Source of the DNA: DATBGO01 sp050011895 | Lineage (GTDB): Bacteria > Actinomycetota > Actinomycetes > Streptosporangiales > Streptosporangiaceae | Length of the DNA: 22,551 nucleotides | Reading direction: 5' to 3' | Assembly: GCA_050011895.1 (NCBI GenBank) | Contig: JBEKIF010000069.1 | Span: forward strand, 1 to 22,551 | Shown: piece after piece, positions 1 through 7,716 of the stretch | Position numbering within the stretch: the stretch's first letter is position 1 | Layout of the letters: the number at the start of each line of letters is the position of its first letter | Made by a program: the position numbers and the translations under genes | The notes under the pieces: model-generated | The model's input: only the letters and a program-made list of their open reading frames with translations | What the model was told of the DNA's origin: nothing | Database searches by the model: none

Positions 1-462
1 TCCCCGGCGGTCAACGACACCTTCACGGCGCTGACCTGCATTGACTGGATCGGCGACAGCCTGTGCAAGGTGACCGGCCGGTGGCACCCCATCCGGGTCT
101 ACCGGGACGGCGGCGGGGCGGTACGGCTGGTCACCACCGAGGCCACCTATGAGCGCCTGGTTCAGCGGGCATTCGAGAAGATCCGGCAAAGCGGCAAGGG
201 AATGCCGGCGGTGATGATCCGCCAGCTCGACGCCCTCGCCAAGATCATGGAGCGGACCACGACGGTAACGGATCGCCGGCTGCTGCTCGACCAGGCCGCG
301 ATGATCAGCCGGCTCAGCCCGTCCTCGGTGGATGAGGAATCCGACCGGGCTGACATCGACCGCGCCTACCAGGCGGTCCTCCGCGTCCACGCCGGACTCC
401 CCAAGACGCTGGCAGCGCCGAGCGCTGACGGACGCCGAGCGCCGGCAGCTCAGTCGCCGTGA
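1..462 (+). CDS. DUF2254 family membrane protein, C-terminal part (5' end outside window)
   Basis: The frame is open from base 1 and ends in TGA at 462, giving 153 residues with no start inside the window. It begins SPAVNDTFTALTCIDW, the conserved C-terminal signature of DUF2254 predicted membrane proteins (usually over 400 residues with several N-terminal membrane helices). The visible part is the soluble tail, with the family-like segments RAFEKIRQSGKGMPAVMI and LLLDQAAMISRL, followed by a low-conservation end. The upstream membrane helices lie outside the window. Function of the family is unknown. The GTG at 70 is internal to the conserved region, so it should not be taken as the start. 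It is followed by 145 bases and then by a small membrane protein gene on the same strand. Confidence 0.85.
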   Translation, partial: SPAVNDTFTALTCIDWIGDSLCKVTGRWHPIRVYRDGGGAVRLVTTEATYERLVQRAFEKIRQSGKGMPAVMIRQLDALAKIMERTTTVTDRRLLLDQAAMISRLSPSSVDEESDRADIDRAYQAVLRVHAGLPKTLAAPSADGRRAPAAQSP

Positions 463-607
463 TGCTGGAAAGGCAAGAGACCGACCGCGACCTGGATCGA
501 CCAGGAGCGGTGCCTGTTGGCACCCGCATCAGGCAGGTCTAGGATCGTAGTCAGGTGAGCCGGGAAGCCTGGTCGGCGCGATATCCGCGACCGACGGCCA
601 GGAGCCC

Positions 608-1009
608 ATGGTGACCACGCAGAATGCACCCGTAGCTAGCCCACCGGATCCAAGCACCGCTACCCCTGCTAGCGCTGCGCCTGTGCCAGCGCCGCCTAGC
701 TGGCCGTGGCGGCGGGGTGCGCTGATCCTGGCGGGGGCGGCGCAGCTGATCACCATCTCAGCGCTCAATGGCTCCTACCCGCTGGCTGTGACGTGGTCGT
801 CGCTGCTGCTGGCCATCGCGCCCGCACCGCTCGCTGCGGTGGCTGCGTTCGCTCCGGCCCGGATTGCGAGGCTGGCCGCCGCCGTCGTGGGGGTGGTGGT
901 CCTGGTCGCGGGCATGGCGGGCGGGACCGGGATCGTTGGCGTGTTCTTCATCCCGGCTGCGGTGGTGCTGGCCGTCGCTGCGGTCAAGCTGTGGCGCGAG
1001 CAGCCCTGA
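608..1009 (+). CDS. Small membrane protein of unknown function
   Basis: 133-residue protein starting at ATG 608, with AGGAG a few bases upstream. Residues 1-30 form a proline/alanine-rich, probably cytoplasmic tail. From about residue 35 there are three or four hydrophobic segments: a first around 38-52, one around 58-80 and two between about 87 and 126, ending in a charged KLWREQP tail. I recognise no catalytic motif or named family. It lies 22 bases upstream of the DUF4118 gene on the same strand, so the two probably form an operon and may work together at the membrane. Its coding status rests on the clear ribosome binding site, the hydrophobic pattern and the tight spacing. Confidence 0.7.
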   Translation: MVTTQNAPVASPPDPSTATPASAAPVPAPPSWPWRRGALILAGAAQLITISALNGSYPLAVTWSSLLLAIAPAPLAAVAAFAPARIARLAAAVVGVVVLVAGMAGGTGIVGVFFIPAAVVLAVAAVKLWREQP

Positions 1010-1031
1010 ATCCTGGCGGGAGGTGTCACCG

Positions 1032-1787
1032 ATGATGATCCGCTACCTGACCAGGGACCGTATCGCGATCCTGGCCGCGCTGGCGGCGCCGGTGGCGGCA
1101 GCGGCGATTTTGCTGCCGTTCCGGGCGAGCTGGTCGAACACGAACGTGGCCATGCTGCTAGTGGTGGTGGTCGTCGGGGTCGCTGCGATCGGGAACCGCG
1201 TCGCTGGCGCGGTGGCGGCCGTGTCGGCTGCCGTCTGGTTCGACTTCTTCTTCACCGTGCCCTACTACAGGTTCACGATCCGCGGCTCGGCGGATATCAC
1301 CACCGCGGTCCTGCTGCTGGCCGTCGGGGTAGCGGTGTCCCAGCTGGCCGCCCGCGCCCGGCGGCTGCAGGTCGTCGCGATCACCGACGCGGGCTACCTG
1401 GCGCAGATCCACCAGACCGCGTCGCTCACCCAGACCGCCCGGTCGCCCGATGCCGTTGCCGATCACGTCAGGGAGCAGCTGATCGGGCTGCTGGGGCTCG
1501 AGGGCTGCCGCTTTGAGTATGGTTCCCTGCTCGGTCATCCGCCGCGCCTGGAGCCAGACGGCACCGTGATCGCCGGTCACAGCAGGTGGGACGTAGAGGA
1601 ATCGGGCCTGCCCGGCAAGGAGATCGAGCTGCGGACGTTCGGTAACGGCCAGTACTACGGGCGGTTCATGATGAGGCCGAAGCCAGGCTCGAAGCCGTCC
1701 CTGCAGGCGCGCCTGGTCGCCGTCACGCTGGCAGATCAGGCCGGGCGGGCATTCAGCGCCACTGCAACCACGCGGGCCGCGCGCTGA
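1032..1787 (+). CDS. DUF4118 (KdpD-like) membrane protein
   Basis: 251 residues from ATG 1032, chosen because GGGAGG lies about 9 bases upstream and the preceding frame is shadow sequence of the previous gene. Four closely packed hydrophobic helices occupy residues about 9-110. The segment WFDFFFTVPYYRFTI is the hallmark of the DUF4118 membrane region found in the KdpD potassium sensor kinase and its relatives. After residue 110 comes a soluble part that may be a GAF-like or other small sensor fold; no histidine kinase (HisKA/HATPase) domain follows. It is therefore an orphan sensor-like module, not a full KdpD. It may sense a membrane or osmotic cue, but that is inference from the family. 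Confidence 0.8.
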   Translation: MMIRYLTRDRIAILAALAAPVAAAAILLPFRASWSNTNVAMLLVVVVVGVAAIGNRVAGAVAAVSAAVWFDFFFTVPYYRFTIRGSADITTAVLLLAVGVAVSQLAARARRLQVVAITDAGYLAQIHQTASLTQTARSPDAVADHVREQLIGLLGLEGCRFEYGSLLGHPPRLEPDGTVIAGHSRWDVEESGLPGKEIELRTFGNGQYYGRFMMRPKPGSKPSLQARLVAVTLADQAGRAFSATATTRAAR

Positions 1788-1842
1788 CGAACCGGCCGCG
1801 GGCCCAAGGCAAGAGACAGGTTTCTCATGCCGACTCGTCGCC

Positions 1843-1957
1843 AGTGTGACGCGCCTGATCGCATGGCTGTGGCTGTGCCGGCGCGCGGAATCGTGGAAGG
1901 ACGCGGAGAACACTGCCGCTGCTGTGTCACCAGCTCGCGATTCTTCGGCGGCTGCCC
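1843..1957 (+). pseudogene. Transposase N-terminal fragment (frameshifted)
   Basis: In one plus-strand frame (1846-1908) the sequence reads VTRLIAWLWLCRRAESWKDAE. This aligns with the N-terminus of the intact transposase on the other strand (RAASWLRLSRRDEAWKTAE). After a +1 shift, 1913-1957 reads LPLLCHQLAILRRLP, matching its LRHQLAVLQRR segment. Both DNA and protein similarity are visible by eye. Nothing of the catalytic domain follows, so this is a dead fragment of an insertion sequence of the same family, in opposite orientation to the intact copy. Confidence 0.6.
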
Positions 1958-1963
1958 AGGACG

Positions 1964-2035
1964 CACGGCGACCTCGTGCCGGAGCACCAGCAGTTCGGCG
2001 TTGTTGACGCTGTCCGTGCCGAAAACCTCGTCCAC
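1964..2035 (-). pseudogene. Second transposase N-terminal fragment
   Basis: On the minus strand the sequence reads AELLVLRHEVAV, a segment conserved near the N-terminus of the same actinobacterial integrase-type transposase family. Similarity stops directly after it, where the oppositely oriented fragment begins. It lies just downstream of the stop codon of the intact transposase. The fragment is very short, so the call is tentative; part of it could instead be the terminal sequence of the intact insertion sequence. Confidence 0.35.
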
Positions 2036-2036
2036 C

Positions 2037-3119
2037 TCACGCGACCAGGCGGTATTCGTTGATCAGACCACCGACGCGAGCCTGTCTTCGGACCCGGTAT
2101 TGACCGAGATCGACGGGCTCGGGTAGCGGTTTCAGCGGGGCAGCGGCGTCCAGCGCCCGGTGAGGCCGGTGCAGATTGTGGTGGGTCTCGTACTGGCGCA
2201 GGATCTGTCGCAGGTGAGCCTGGTTCCAGACGAGGGTGCGGTCCAGGACCTCGCGTCGGCATCCCCCGATCCAGCGTTCGGCGATCGCGTTCATGCGGGG
2301 CGTCCGTGCATTACAGAGCACGGTCCGGACCCCGGCATCAGCGAGAACCGCGTCGAACGCGGCCGTGAAGTTCGACCCGCGGTCGCGGATCATGAATCTG
2401 ACTCGGTGCGCTTGCTCGGCAAGGTCCATGAGGAGGTTGCGGGCCTGCTGAGCGGTCCATTCTCCGGTCGGATGGCAAGTGACTCCCAGGATGCGGATGC
2501 GCCTGGTGGCGTGCTCGATCACGGCCAGAACATAAGCGTGGGTGCCGTCGAGCAGGTCAGCCGTGAAGAAGTCGCACGCCAGGATCGCGTCGGCCTGAGA
2601 ACGCAGGAACTGTGTCCAGGTAGGCGCAGTCCGCCGCGGCGTGGGGTCGATTCGGGCGTTCTTCAGGATCTCCCAGGCCGTCGACGCCGCTACCTTCACT
2701 CCCAGGCCAGCCAGCTCGCCGTGGATCCGGCGGTACCCCCAGCTGGGGTTCTCGCGGGCCAGTCGAAGGACCAGGGCCCTGATGTTCCGGCGGGTCGCCG
2801 GCCGGCCGGTCTTGCCGCGCCTGGACCGGGCGGCCCATCGGCGGCGGACGATGTCGCGGTGCCAGCGCAGGATCGTGTCTGGAGTGACCAGCAACCGCAG
2901 CCCCTGACGACGCGCTTTCGGTATCAGGCCGAGCAGGGTCACAAGCAGGGCCCGATCCGCCCAGGTCAGCTTCGGGCGGCGTGGTTGCCGCCGTTGCAGG
3001 ACGGCGAGTTGGTGGCGCAGGGTCAAGATCTCGGCGGTCTTCCAAGCCTCATCACGCCGAGACAGCCGCAGCCAGGAGGCCGCCCGCGTGGTCAGGAGAA
3101 AGACGAACCGTAGGCACAT
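2037..3119 (-). CDS. Integrase-core (rve) transposase of an insertion sequence
   Basis: 360 residues from ATG 3119, the full length usual for this actinobacterial transposase family. The N-terminal region (about 20-130) is a helix-turn-helix DNA-binding part with EILTLRHQLAVLQRR and the HTH_29-like ENPSWGYRRIHGEL around 125-140. The integrase core follows with a DDE triad visible as ACDFF, MIRDRGSNF and NAIAERWIGG. The C-terminus ends NEYRLVA, the normal family end. The reading frame has no break, so the enzyme may be active. The flanks carry fragments of related elements. I could not define terminal inverted repeats or a target duplication by eye. It would catalyse cut-and-paste or copy-out movement of its own element. 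Confidence 0.88.
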   Translation of the reverse strand: MCLRFVFLLTTRAASWLRLSRRDEAWKTAEILTLRHQLAVLQRRQPRRPKLTWADRALLVTLLGLIPKARRQGLRLLVTPDTILRWHRDIVRRRWAARSRRGKTGRPATRRNIRALVLRLARENPSWGYRRIHGELAGLGVKVAASTAWEILKNARIDPTPRRTAPTWTQFLRSQADAILACDFFTADLLDGTHAYVLAVIEHATRRIRILGVTCHPTGEWTAQQARNLLMDLAEQAHRVRFMIRDRGSNFTAAFDAVLADAGVRTVLCNARTPRMNAIAERWIGGCRREVLDRTLVWNQAHLRQILRQYETHHNLHRPHRALDAAAPLKPLPEPVDLGQYRVRRQARVGGLINEYRLVA

Positions 3120-3497
3120 GACCGGCGATCATCACGGCCGGGAAGCAGAGAGAGCAACTCTGCTGGTCAGAGCCATGGAGGAGATTCTCGGCACCCACAG
3201 CGCGCCCAGCCGGGGTCCCCAAGTTTCGTTACAGCACGAACACCGTAAACGACCTTCTGGCCACGAGTTCGCATCGAGAGGTAGCTCATCGCGTTGCCAA
3301 GCGAGGCGCAGCTGATGTCAATGCGGCATCAGCCTGGTTCGTGGTGACTCGGGCGGGGGGTGAACGCGGCGGTGCGGGGCGGCCGCCGCGGCCGGGTTAG
3401 CCAGTGGCCGTCTGATGCTCGTGGATGATGGACCCGATGATGGCGATGACGACCCCGGCGACGGCGTAGCTGGCCAGGACGATCAGATGGCCGCCGA

Positions 3498-3517
3498 TGT
3501 CGTAGCCTGTCGTAGCC
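3498..3517. repeat. Perfect 10-bp tandem duplication causing a frameshift
   Basis: TGTCGTAGCC occurs at 3498-3507 and again at 3508-3517. Because 10 is not a multiple of 3 it shifts the minus-strand membrane protein frame. Collapsing it to one copy restores a hydrophobic last helix and a proper stop. Confidence 0.9.
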
Positions 3518-4581
3518 GCCGAAGTAGACGATGCGGCGCACGGCGTCGGTCGCAGCGCCGTTGGGCAGGGCCGAGCTGATGGCCCGCCAGAACGGCGGGA
3601 GCAGCGCGGGCTGGTAGGCGCCGCCCGCGCTGGGGTTGCCCAGGATGACGAAGAACAGGATCGTGACGGCGATGCCGATGACGCCGAACAGGGTCTGGAA
3701 GGCCAGGGTGACGGCGCCGACAGCGAACACCAGCAGGGCGCCGAGCCACCACAGTGCGATCAGGTGGCCGGTGAGCGCGCCGAGGACCGGGCCGACCACG
3801 ATCGCGCCGGCCAGCCCGGAGACGATCGCGTAGAGGACGAAAGCGATCAGCCGGTTGAGGGTGCGGGGGGTGGTGGCGGGCCGGGCGCCGGAGGCAATGC
3901 CGAGCAGCGCAGCGACCAGGTAGCCGCCGACGGCCCAGCCTACGACGAGGTAGAAGCCGGCCAGGCCGTGGTAGTCACCGCGCTGCAGCGGCACGATGTC
4001 GGTCACCGCCACCGAGCGGTGCTGGCTGGCCTCAGCCGCCGTGATGATCTGCTCGGCCGCGCTGGCCACAGAGCTGCCGTCGGCGGAGGCGATTAGCAGC
4101 GTGTCGGTCTTTGCGGCCGGGTTGATCACCAGTGCGGCGCTGACGGCTTCGTCACCGATCAGGCGGCGGGCGGCAGCCAGGCTGCTGGCAGCGGTCGCGT
4201 GCAGCGGGGCCGACGGAATCAGGTTGAGCTTGGTCACCACCTGGCTGGACTCCGGGACAGGCGCGACCACGGCGAGCGGGATCCGGTGCGGCGTGGGCGA
4301 GTGGAAAGCCCCCACGTAGGACAGGATGAACCCGATCTGCAGCAGCAGGACCCCGATGATCAGGCTGACCGTCCGGATCGAGACCGCGTCCCAGAACTGT
4401 CCCAGGAAACCCTGCGGCTTGCCCGCCGCGGCGGGCGGCCCAGCGCTGCCCGCGGCGGTACCGCCCGGCTGCTCCGGTGTCGCGGGGCCTGGTGACTGAG
4501 GATCGCCTGCCGTTCTGACACCGGCTGGATCCCTATTGGGGCCCCGCGGCATGGTCTGGCCATCTTCCGGCGGCATCTGGT

Positions 4582-4605
4582 GATCTTCTGGTGGATCTTC
4601 TGGTG
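4582..4605. repeat. Perfect 12-bp in-frame tandem duplication
   Basis: GATCTTCTGGTG occurs at 4582-4593 and 4594-4605. On the minus strand it encodes the repeated Pro-Glu-Asp units in the acidic N-terminal tail of the membrane protein starting at 4612. A looser third Pro-Pro-Glu-Asp unit follows. Being 12 bp long, it keeps the frame. Confidence 0.85.
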
Positions 4606-4612
4606 AGGTCAT

Positions 4613-4996
4613 TTCGCCAGTCCCTCCATCCGATCCGCGGAACTGGTGGCCAGCCCATCGGCGGCGGATCGGCGATAACCGCAGACACCCGATATCTGCT
4701 AGCTGGTCAGGCGATGACCGCACACATGCCCAATAGATCTCCGGGCCCTGCTGCCTCACCGCGAGGTATCGCGGTTGCCAGCTGCCGGGGTCCAGCAACG
4801 TTCCCCACGCTACGCCCTGCTGCCCATGGTAGGAAGATCTGCTGCCCTGCGGGGCGAGCACGTTCGAAGCAGCCAGCTCTATCGTCAATCGCAGCTGAGA
4901 GCGTGCGCTTTCCGCCCGGGAACGTGGCAGAGCCGTATCCTCCCCGGCAAGAGCCCGTGCGTTCATGGTCTTGCTTGGGCAGACGGAGGGATTCGC
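4613..4996. other. Divergent intergenic region
   Basis: 384 bases between the divergent starts at 4612 (minus) and 4997 (plus). It must hold both promoters. I see the ribosome binding sites at each end, but no convincing -35/-10 pair, operator palindrome or RNA gene. The long open frames crossing it lack ribosome binding sites and recognisable protein features and look like high-GC artefacts. Confidence 0.4.
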
Positions 4997-5479
4997 TTGG
5001 AAGCCTGGGACACGTTCGCCGAGATCTGTGGTGGCGCCGCCGCCACACTGACCGGGCTGTTGTTCGTGGCGGTCTCGATCAGGATCACCTACATCGCGAG
5101 GTCTCAGGAACTGCGGAACCGGGCGGCTCAGACGCTGAGCCTGTTCGGCATAGTCCTTATGATTGCGGTCTTGATCGCGATTCCCCGGCAGGGGTACCGC
5201 ACGCTCGGCGCCGAGTTGCTCGTTCTCGCGGTGATCGCTGGTGCGGGCCTCCACATTCTGGATCGACGCGCTAAGGGCGAGAGAAGTAATCAGGCGATCG
5301 CGCCCGTACTCGAGGCTGTTACTCCTATCACGGTCACTTCGTTGTTGCTGCTGGCTGCAGGCACCGTCCTGGTCCTCGGAGTGCACGCGGGACTCTACGT
5401 CCTGGTTGGGCCAGTATTCGTAGCTCTTGCCGGCGGCGTCACGAGCGCCTGGCTGCTCCTAACCAAGATCACGGAATAG
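4997..5479 (+). CDS. Small integral membrane protein of unknown function
   Basis: 160 residues from the TTG at 4997, chosen because GGAGGG sits 6-7 bases upstream and similarity to known proteins begins exactly there. The first helix contains EICGGAAATLTGLLFVAVSI, a pattern shared by a widespread group of uncharacterised bacterial membrane proteins. Four hydrophobic segments are visible at roughly 8-26, 46-62, 70-82 and 108-152 (the last probably two helices). A short charged loop after residue 85 (RRAKGERSN) is probably cytoplasmic. The longer open frame upstream (from 4775) reads like non-coding sequence. No catalytic residues are evident. No partner is obvious, since the neighbouring genes point away from or towards it on the other strand. 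Confidence 0.72.
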   Translation: MEAWDTFAEICGGAAATLTGLLFVAVSIRITYIARSQELRNRAAQTLSLFGIVLMIAVLIAIPRQGYRTLGAELLVLAVIAGAGLHILDRRAKGERSNQAIAPVLEAVTPITVTSLLLLAAGTVLVLGVHAGLYVLVGPVFVALAGGVTSAWLLLTKITE

Positions 5480-5646
5480 AAAAGGCGGTAGCACCATCAG
5501 AAGTAACGCAGGAGACGCGGCGGGACGCACGAGACGACGGCCCGCTGTTGCCTGGTCAGTGAGACGCGTCGGCACGGCAGGACGTTCAGCCTGGAGCTGC
5601 GGGTGGGATATCCACTATGCAGTTATCAAGTTGCTATCGACCTAGA

Positions 5647-6045
5647 TCATGTAGCCGCTGTGGTGACCGCGTGCAGCATCAGAGTGCAGCAGCCAGGCCG
5701 CCCATCACGGACCGCACGAGACCGTTCCTGGGCCGAGCGATTGCCCAGAGGCGGCACGCCGGTAACACGCTTCCGGGGCGAGGCCCGGCGCAACATGCTG
5801 GCTGGCTTGTCCGCAGGCCGCGGTGTAGCGCGGTGTGCTGGCAATCTCCCAAGCGGACCGACCGGCAGGTCACCAATCAGCGCAGCCAGTTCCGGGAAGT
5901 CACGTGACAAGAGAGCCTGTCCGATCCGGTCGTCGAACTCCTCCCAGCTCAGCCGCCCGTCGGCGAACGAGTCTTGGAGAACCCTGATCGCCCGGTCCCG
6001 GTCAGCGACCGACGCCAGCATGCGGACGTACCGGATGGTCGCCAC
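5647..6045 (-). CDS. DUF1707 (SHOCT-like) domain protein, odd C-terminus
   Basis: 132 residues from GTG 6045, with GGGGAGG 5 bases upstream; GTG 6051 is a possible alternative. Residues about 9-60 form a typical DUF1707 domain: VADRDRAIRVLQDSFADG, then RLSWEEFDDRIGQAL, then ELAALIGDLP. This helical domain is common at the N-terminus of actinobacterial membrane or DUF2154-type proteins. Here it is followed by about 65 arginine/proline-rich residues with no membrane helix. Either the usual membrane part has been lost and replaced by read-through, or this is a soluble variant. It may be a degraded gene. Function is unknown; in other proteins the domain is thought to mediate protein contacts. Confidence 0.65.
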   Translation of the reverse strand: MATIRYVRMLASVADRDRAIRVLQDSFADGRLSWEEFDDRIGQALLSRDFPELAALIGDLPVGPLGRLPAHRATPRPADKPASMLRRASPRKRVTGVPPLGNRSAQERSRAVRDGRPGCCTLMLHAVTTAAT

Positions 6046-6240
6046 AGTCACCTCCCCGCAGGGATATCCGCCGTCCCCAAACCGGCCATCTGGACCATCA
6101 CACCGTCCGCCACCTGCGCCGGTCAAGACCCAACCGGACCGGTATCGGCGCGGTGATGATTGCATCCAACCGCATGAATACACAGAGCATCCTGCGCCAG
6201 CAACGCCCGCACATGCCGCGAATCGTGCGTTTAACGGCTG

Positions 6241-7131
6241 TTAGATCTCGGCGAAGAAGCCAGCGTCTACTGTGACGTCCTCAACTGTGCGGCTCGCTGT
6301 GTGGACACCAAGGTCGTACCGCTTGAGGAGGTCGCAGAGCCGGTCGCCGTCGATGAGGTCGATCGGCGGGGCGCCATCACGGGTTGCTTCCCTCTTGGCA
6401 TCCGCGGTGAACGTGCCTGTGGTGATGAGCAGGCCCTTGTCGCCCCGCCCTGCCATGGCGCCGCGGAAGTCGCGGACAGCGCTCGGGCTCACGCTGCCCC
6501 GGTAGCGCTTGCACTGAAAGAACACCGGGAAGCTAACGAGCCCGAGGCGGTAGACGCCAAGTCCGTCGATCCCGCCGTCGCCGCTTCTCCCGGTGACGTT
6601 GACGCTGTCGAAGTCGGCCTCGCGCAGCAGTCGCCTCGCGAGCCGCTCGAAGGCATCGGGCGCGATGCGCATGAGCTGCTCGAGGAGTTGCTCCTTCCAG
6701 GAGCGTTCTACGGCCGGCTCAGCGTCGTTAAGGTCATCTTCATCGTGCGGGAGCCGGCTCTTGCGCGTCGTCCGCAGGTCAGCGAGATACTGTGCCCGAA
6801 GACCGCGGATCCGTTCACCGCGCTGGATATCGGTGAGGGACGGGTCTGTCAGCAGCGCGGTGCCATCTTCTGTCAGCGACCAGACGCCCCGGGAGCTGTT
6901 GGTCAGCAGGCCCATCCCCTTGAGGTAGGTGCGGGCCCACGCAAGCCGGTACCCGATCTCGGTCCCGGGCCCGTCGTTGTGCAGCACGGCCTGCTGCGCG
7001 TCGCCGAAGTCCTCGCGTCTGATGACCGTCTCCACGATCTCGCTGATCGACGCCGAGCCGCCCAGCTCGAGCACCGCCTGGAGCGCGGGTTCCAGTAGCT
7101 CGTGATACAGCGGTATATCCGCAGCGGCCAT
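6241..7131 (-). CDS. mrr: Mrr-type restriction endonuclease (type IV restriction)
   Basis: 296 residues from ATG 7131, close to the usual Mrr length (about 300). Residues 1-100 form the winged-helix Mrr N-terminal domain (start MAAADIPLYHELLEPAL; end of domain GVWSLTEDGTALL). Residues about 155-275 form the Mrr_cat PD-(D/E)xK nuclease fold: FERLARRLL, then GRSGDGGIDG with the metal-binding aspartate (D189), and FFQCKRY with Q206 and K208, followed by GLLITTGTFTADA. Enzymes of this family cut DNA carrying foreign methylation and protect against phage or modified plasmid DNA. All core residues are present, so it is probably active. No methyltransferase is adjacent, as expected for type IV. The ribosome binding site before 7131 is weak. 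Confidence 0.9.
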   Translation of the reverse strand: MAAADIPLYHELLEPALQAVLELGGSASISEIVETVIRREDFGDAQQAVLHNDGPGTEIGYRLAWARTYLKGMGLLTNSSRGVWSLTEDGTALLTDPSLTDIQRGERIRGLRAQYLADLRTTRKSRLPHDEDDLNDAEPAVERSWKEQLLEQLMRIAPDAFERLARRLLREADFDSVNVTGRSGDGGIDGLGVYRLGLVSFPVFFQCKRYRGSVSPSAVRDFRGAMAGRGDKGLLITTGTFTADAKREATRDGAPPIDLIDGDRLCDLLKRYDLGVHTASRTVEDVTVDAGFFAEI

Positions 7132-7716
7132 GATCTGCCAATCTCGCGTGTCTGGAGCTTCGCTCGCGACTCATCTTGGTGATGCCAGCCTGCACGCGCA
7201 CGAGCTTGTCGCCGATTGGTCGCGCCGCTTATCCGGTGGCGACGTCACCATAGCTGGCTCAGGCCGAGCTTCGGTCTCTACTATCTCACCATCGTTGCCA
7301 ACACCAGAGCTGGCGACTCTGGGGGGCACCGTGTCAACTGCCGTCGGAACCTGGGCGGCAGTGCCTTTCAGGGCCCGCAGGATGCTGCCTGCCGCACCGC
7401 CTCCATTATTGCCATAGGAATGGCCGGAAGACGCGGCATGCAACCGGTGAATCGGGTTCAATCCAGGTCAGCAGTCCGGGTCGTTTCGAGATTTTCAGAG
7501 CACGGCTTTGGTGATGCTTATCGGCTGTTTACTGGAAGATGGCTACGGCGGTTTGGTGCAGTGATACTGCCTCAGCATCTCACGCATTGTGAGGCCGAGC
7601 CCGTCGGGCGCCAGCCCTCCCTGCGCAGATCGACGTTGCGGAAGATTGCTACCGCGTCGCCGCTGAGCGCTTCGATCGCATCCTCACACCGCCCCGCCTC
7701 CCAGCGGCTCCCCAGG
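7132..7716. other. Gap between mrr and the AICE-like gene block
   Basis: About 585 bases with no frame that resembles a known protein on either strand. At 7434-7466 there is a degenerate echo of the tRNA-Ala 3' segment found at 11694-11739: GGCATGCAA, then GGT, GGGTTC and AATCC in the same order and nearly the same spacing. It does not fold as a tRNA. I see no other structure. Confidence 0.35.

Larger units (their letters stand above)
3397..4612 (-). pseudogene. ABC-2/DUF3533-like (YhgE/Pip-type) membrane protein, frameshifted near the 3' end
   Basis: Start ATG 4612 has GGAGGG about 8 bases upstream. A proline/acid-rich cytoplasmic tail (about 1-75) precedes a membrane helix (LIIGVLLLQIGFILSYVGAF), a non-membrane region of about 150 residues, and five further hydrophobic segments. 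That is the layout of ABC-2-type permease or DUF3533/YhgE-like proteins. At 3498-3517 the 10-mer TGTCGTAGCC (plus strand) is directly duplicated. As it stands the protein leaves frame after RIVYFGGYD and runs through arginine-rich nonsense to a stop at 3329. Removing one copy restores GYDIGGHLIVLASYAVAGVV, completing the last helix, and ends at TAA 3397-3399 with exactly 401 residues. The break is therefore recent. The substrate is unknown. Confidence 0.75.

Noticed and set aside
2160..3113. 317-residue plus-strand open frame
   Set aside because: It is the antisense of the transposase; composition is proline/glycine-rich with no protein-like motif.
4613..5386. Extension of the membrane protein frame upstream of 4612
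   Set aside because: ATG 4612 has a good ribosome binding site, and the upstream frame is non-coding or antisense to the gene at 4997.
7434..7500. Possible complete tRNA gene around GGGTTCAATCC
   Set aside because: The bases around the T-loop-like sequence cannot form a T-stem and no acceptor stem can be drawn; kept only as a degenerate similarity.
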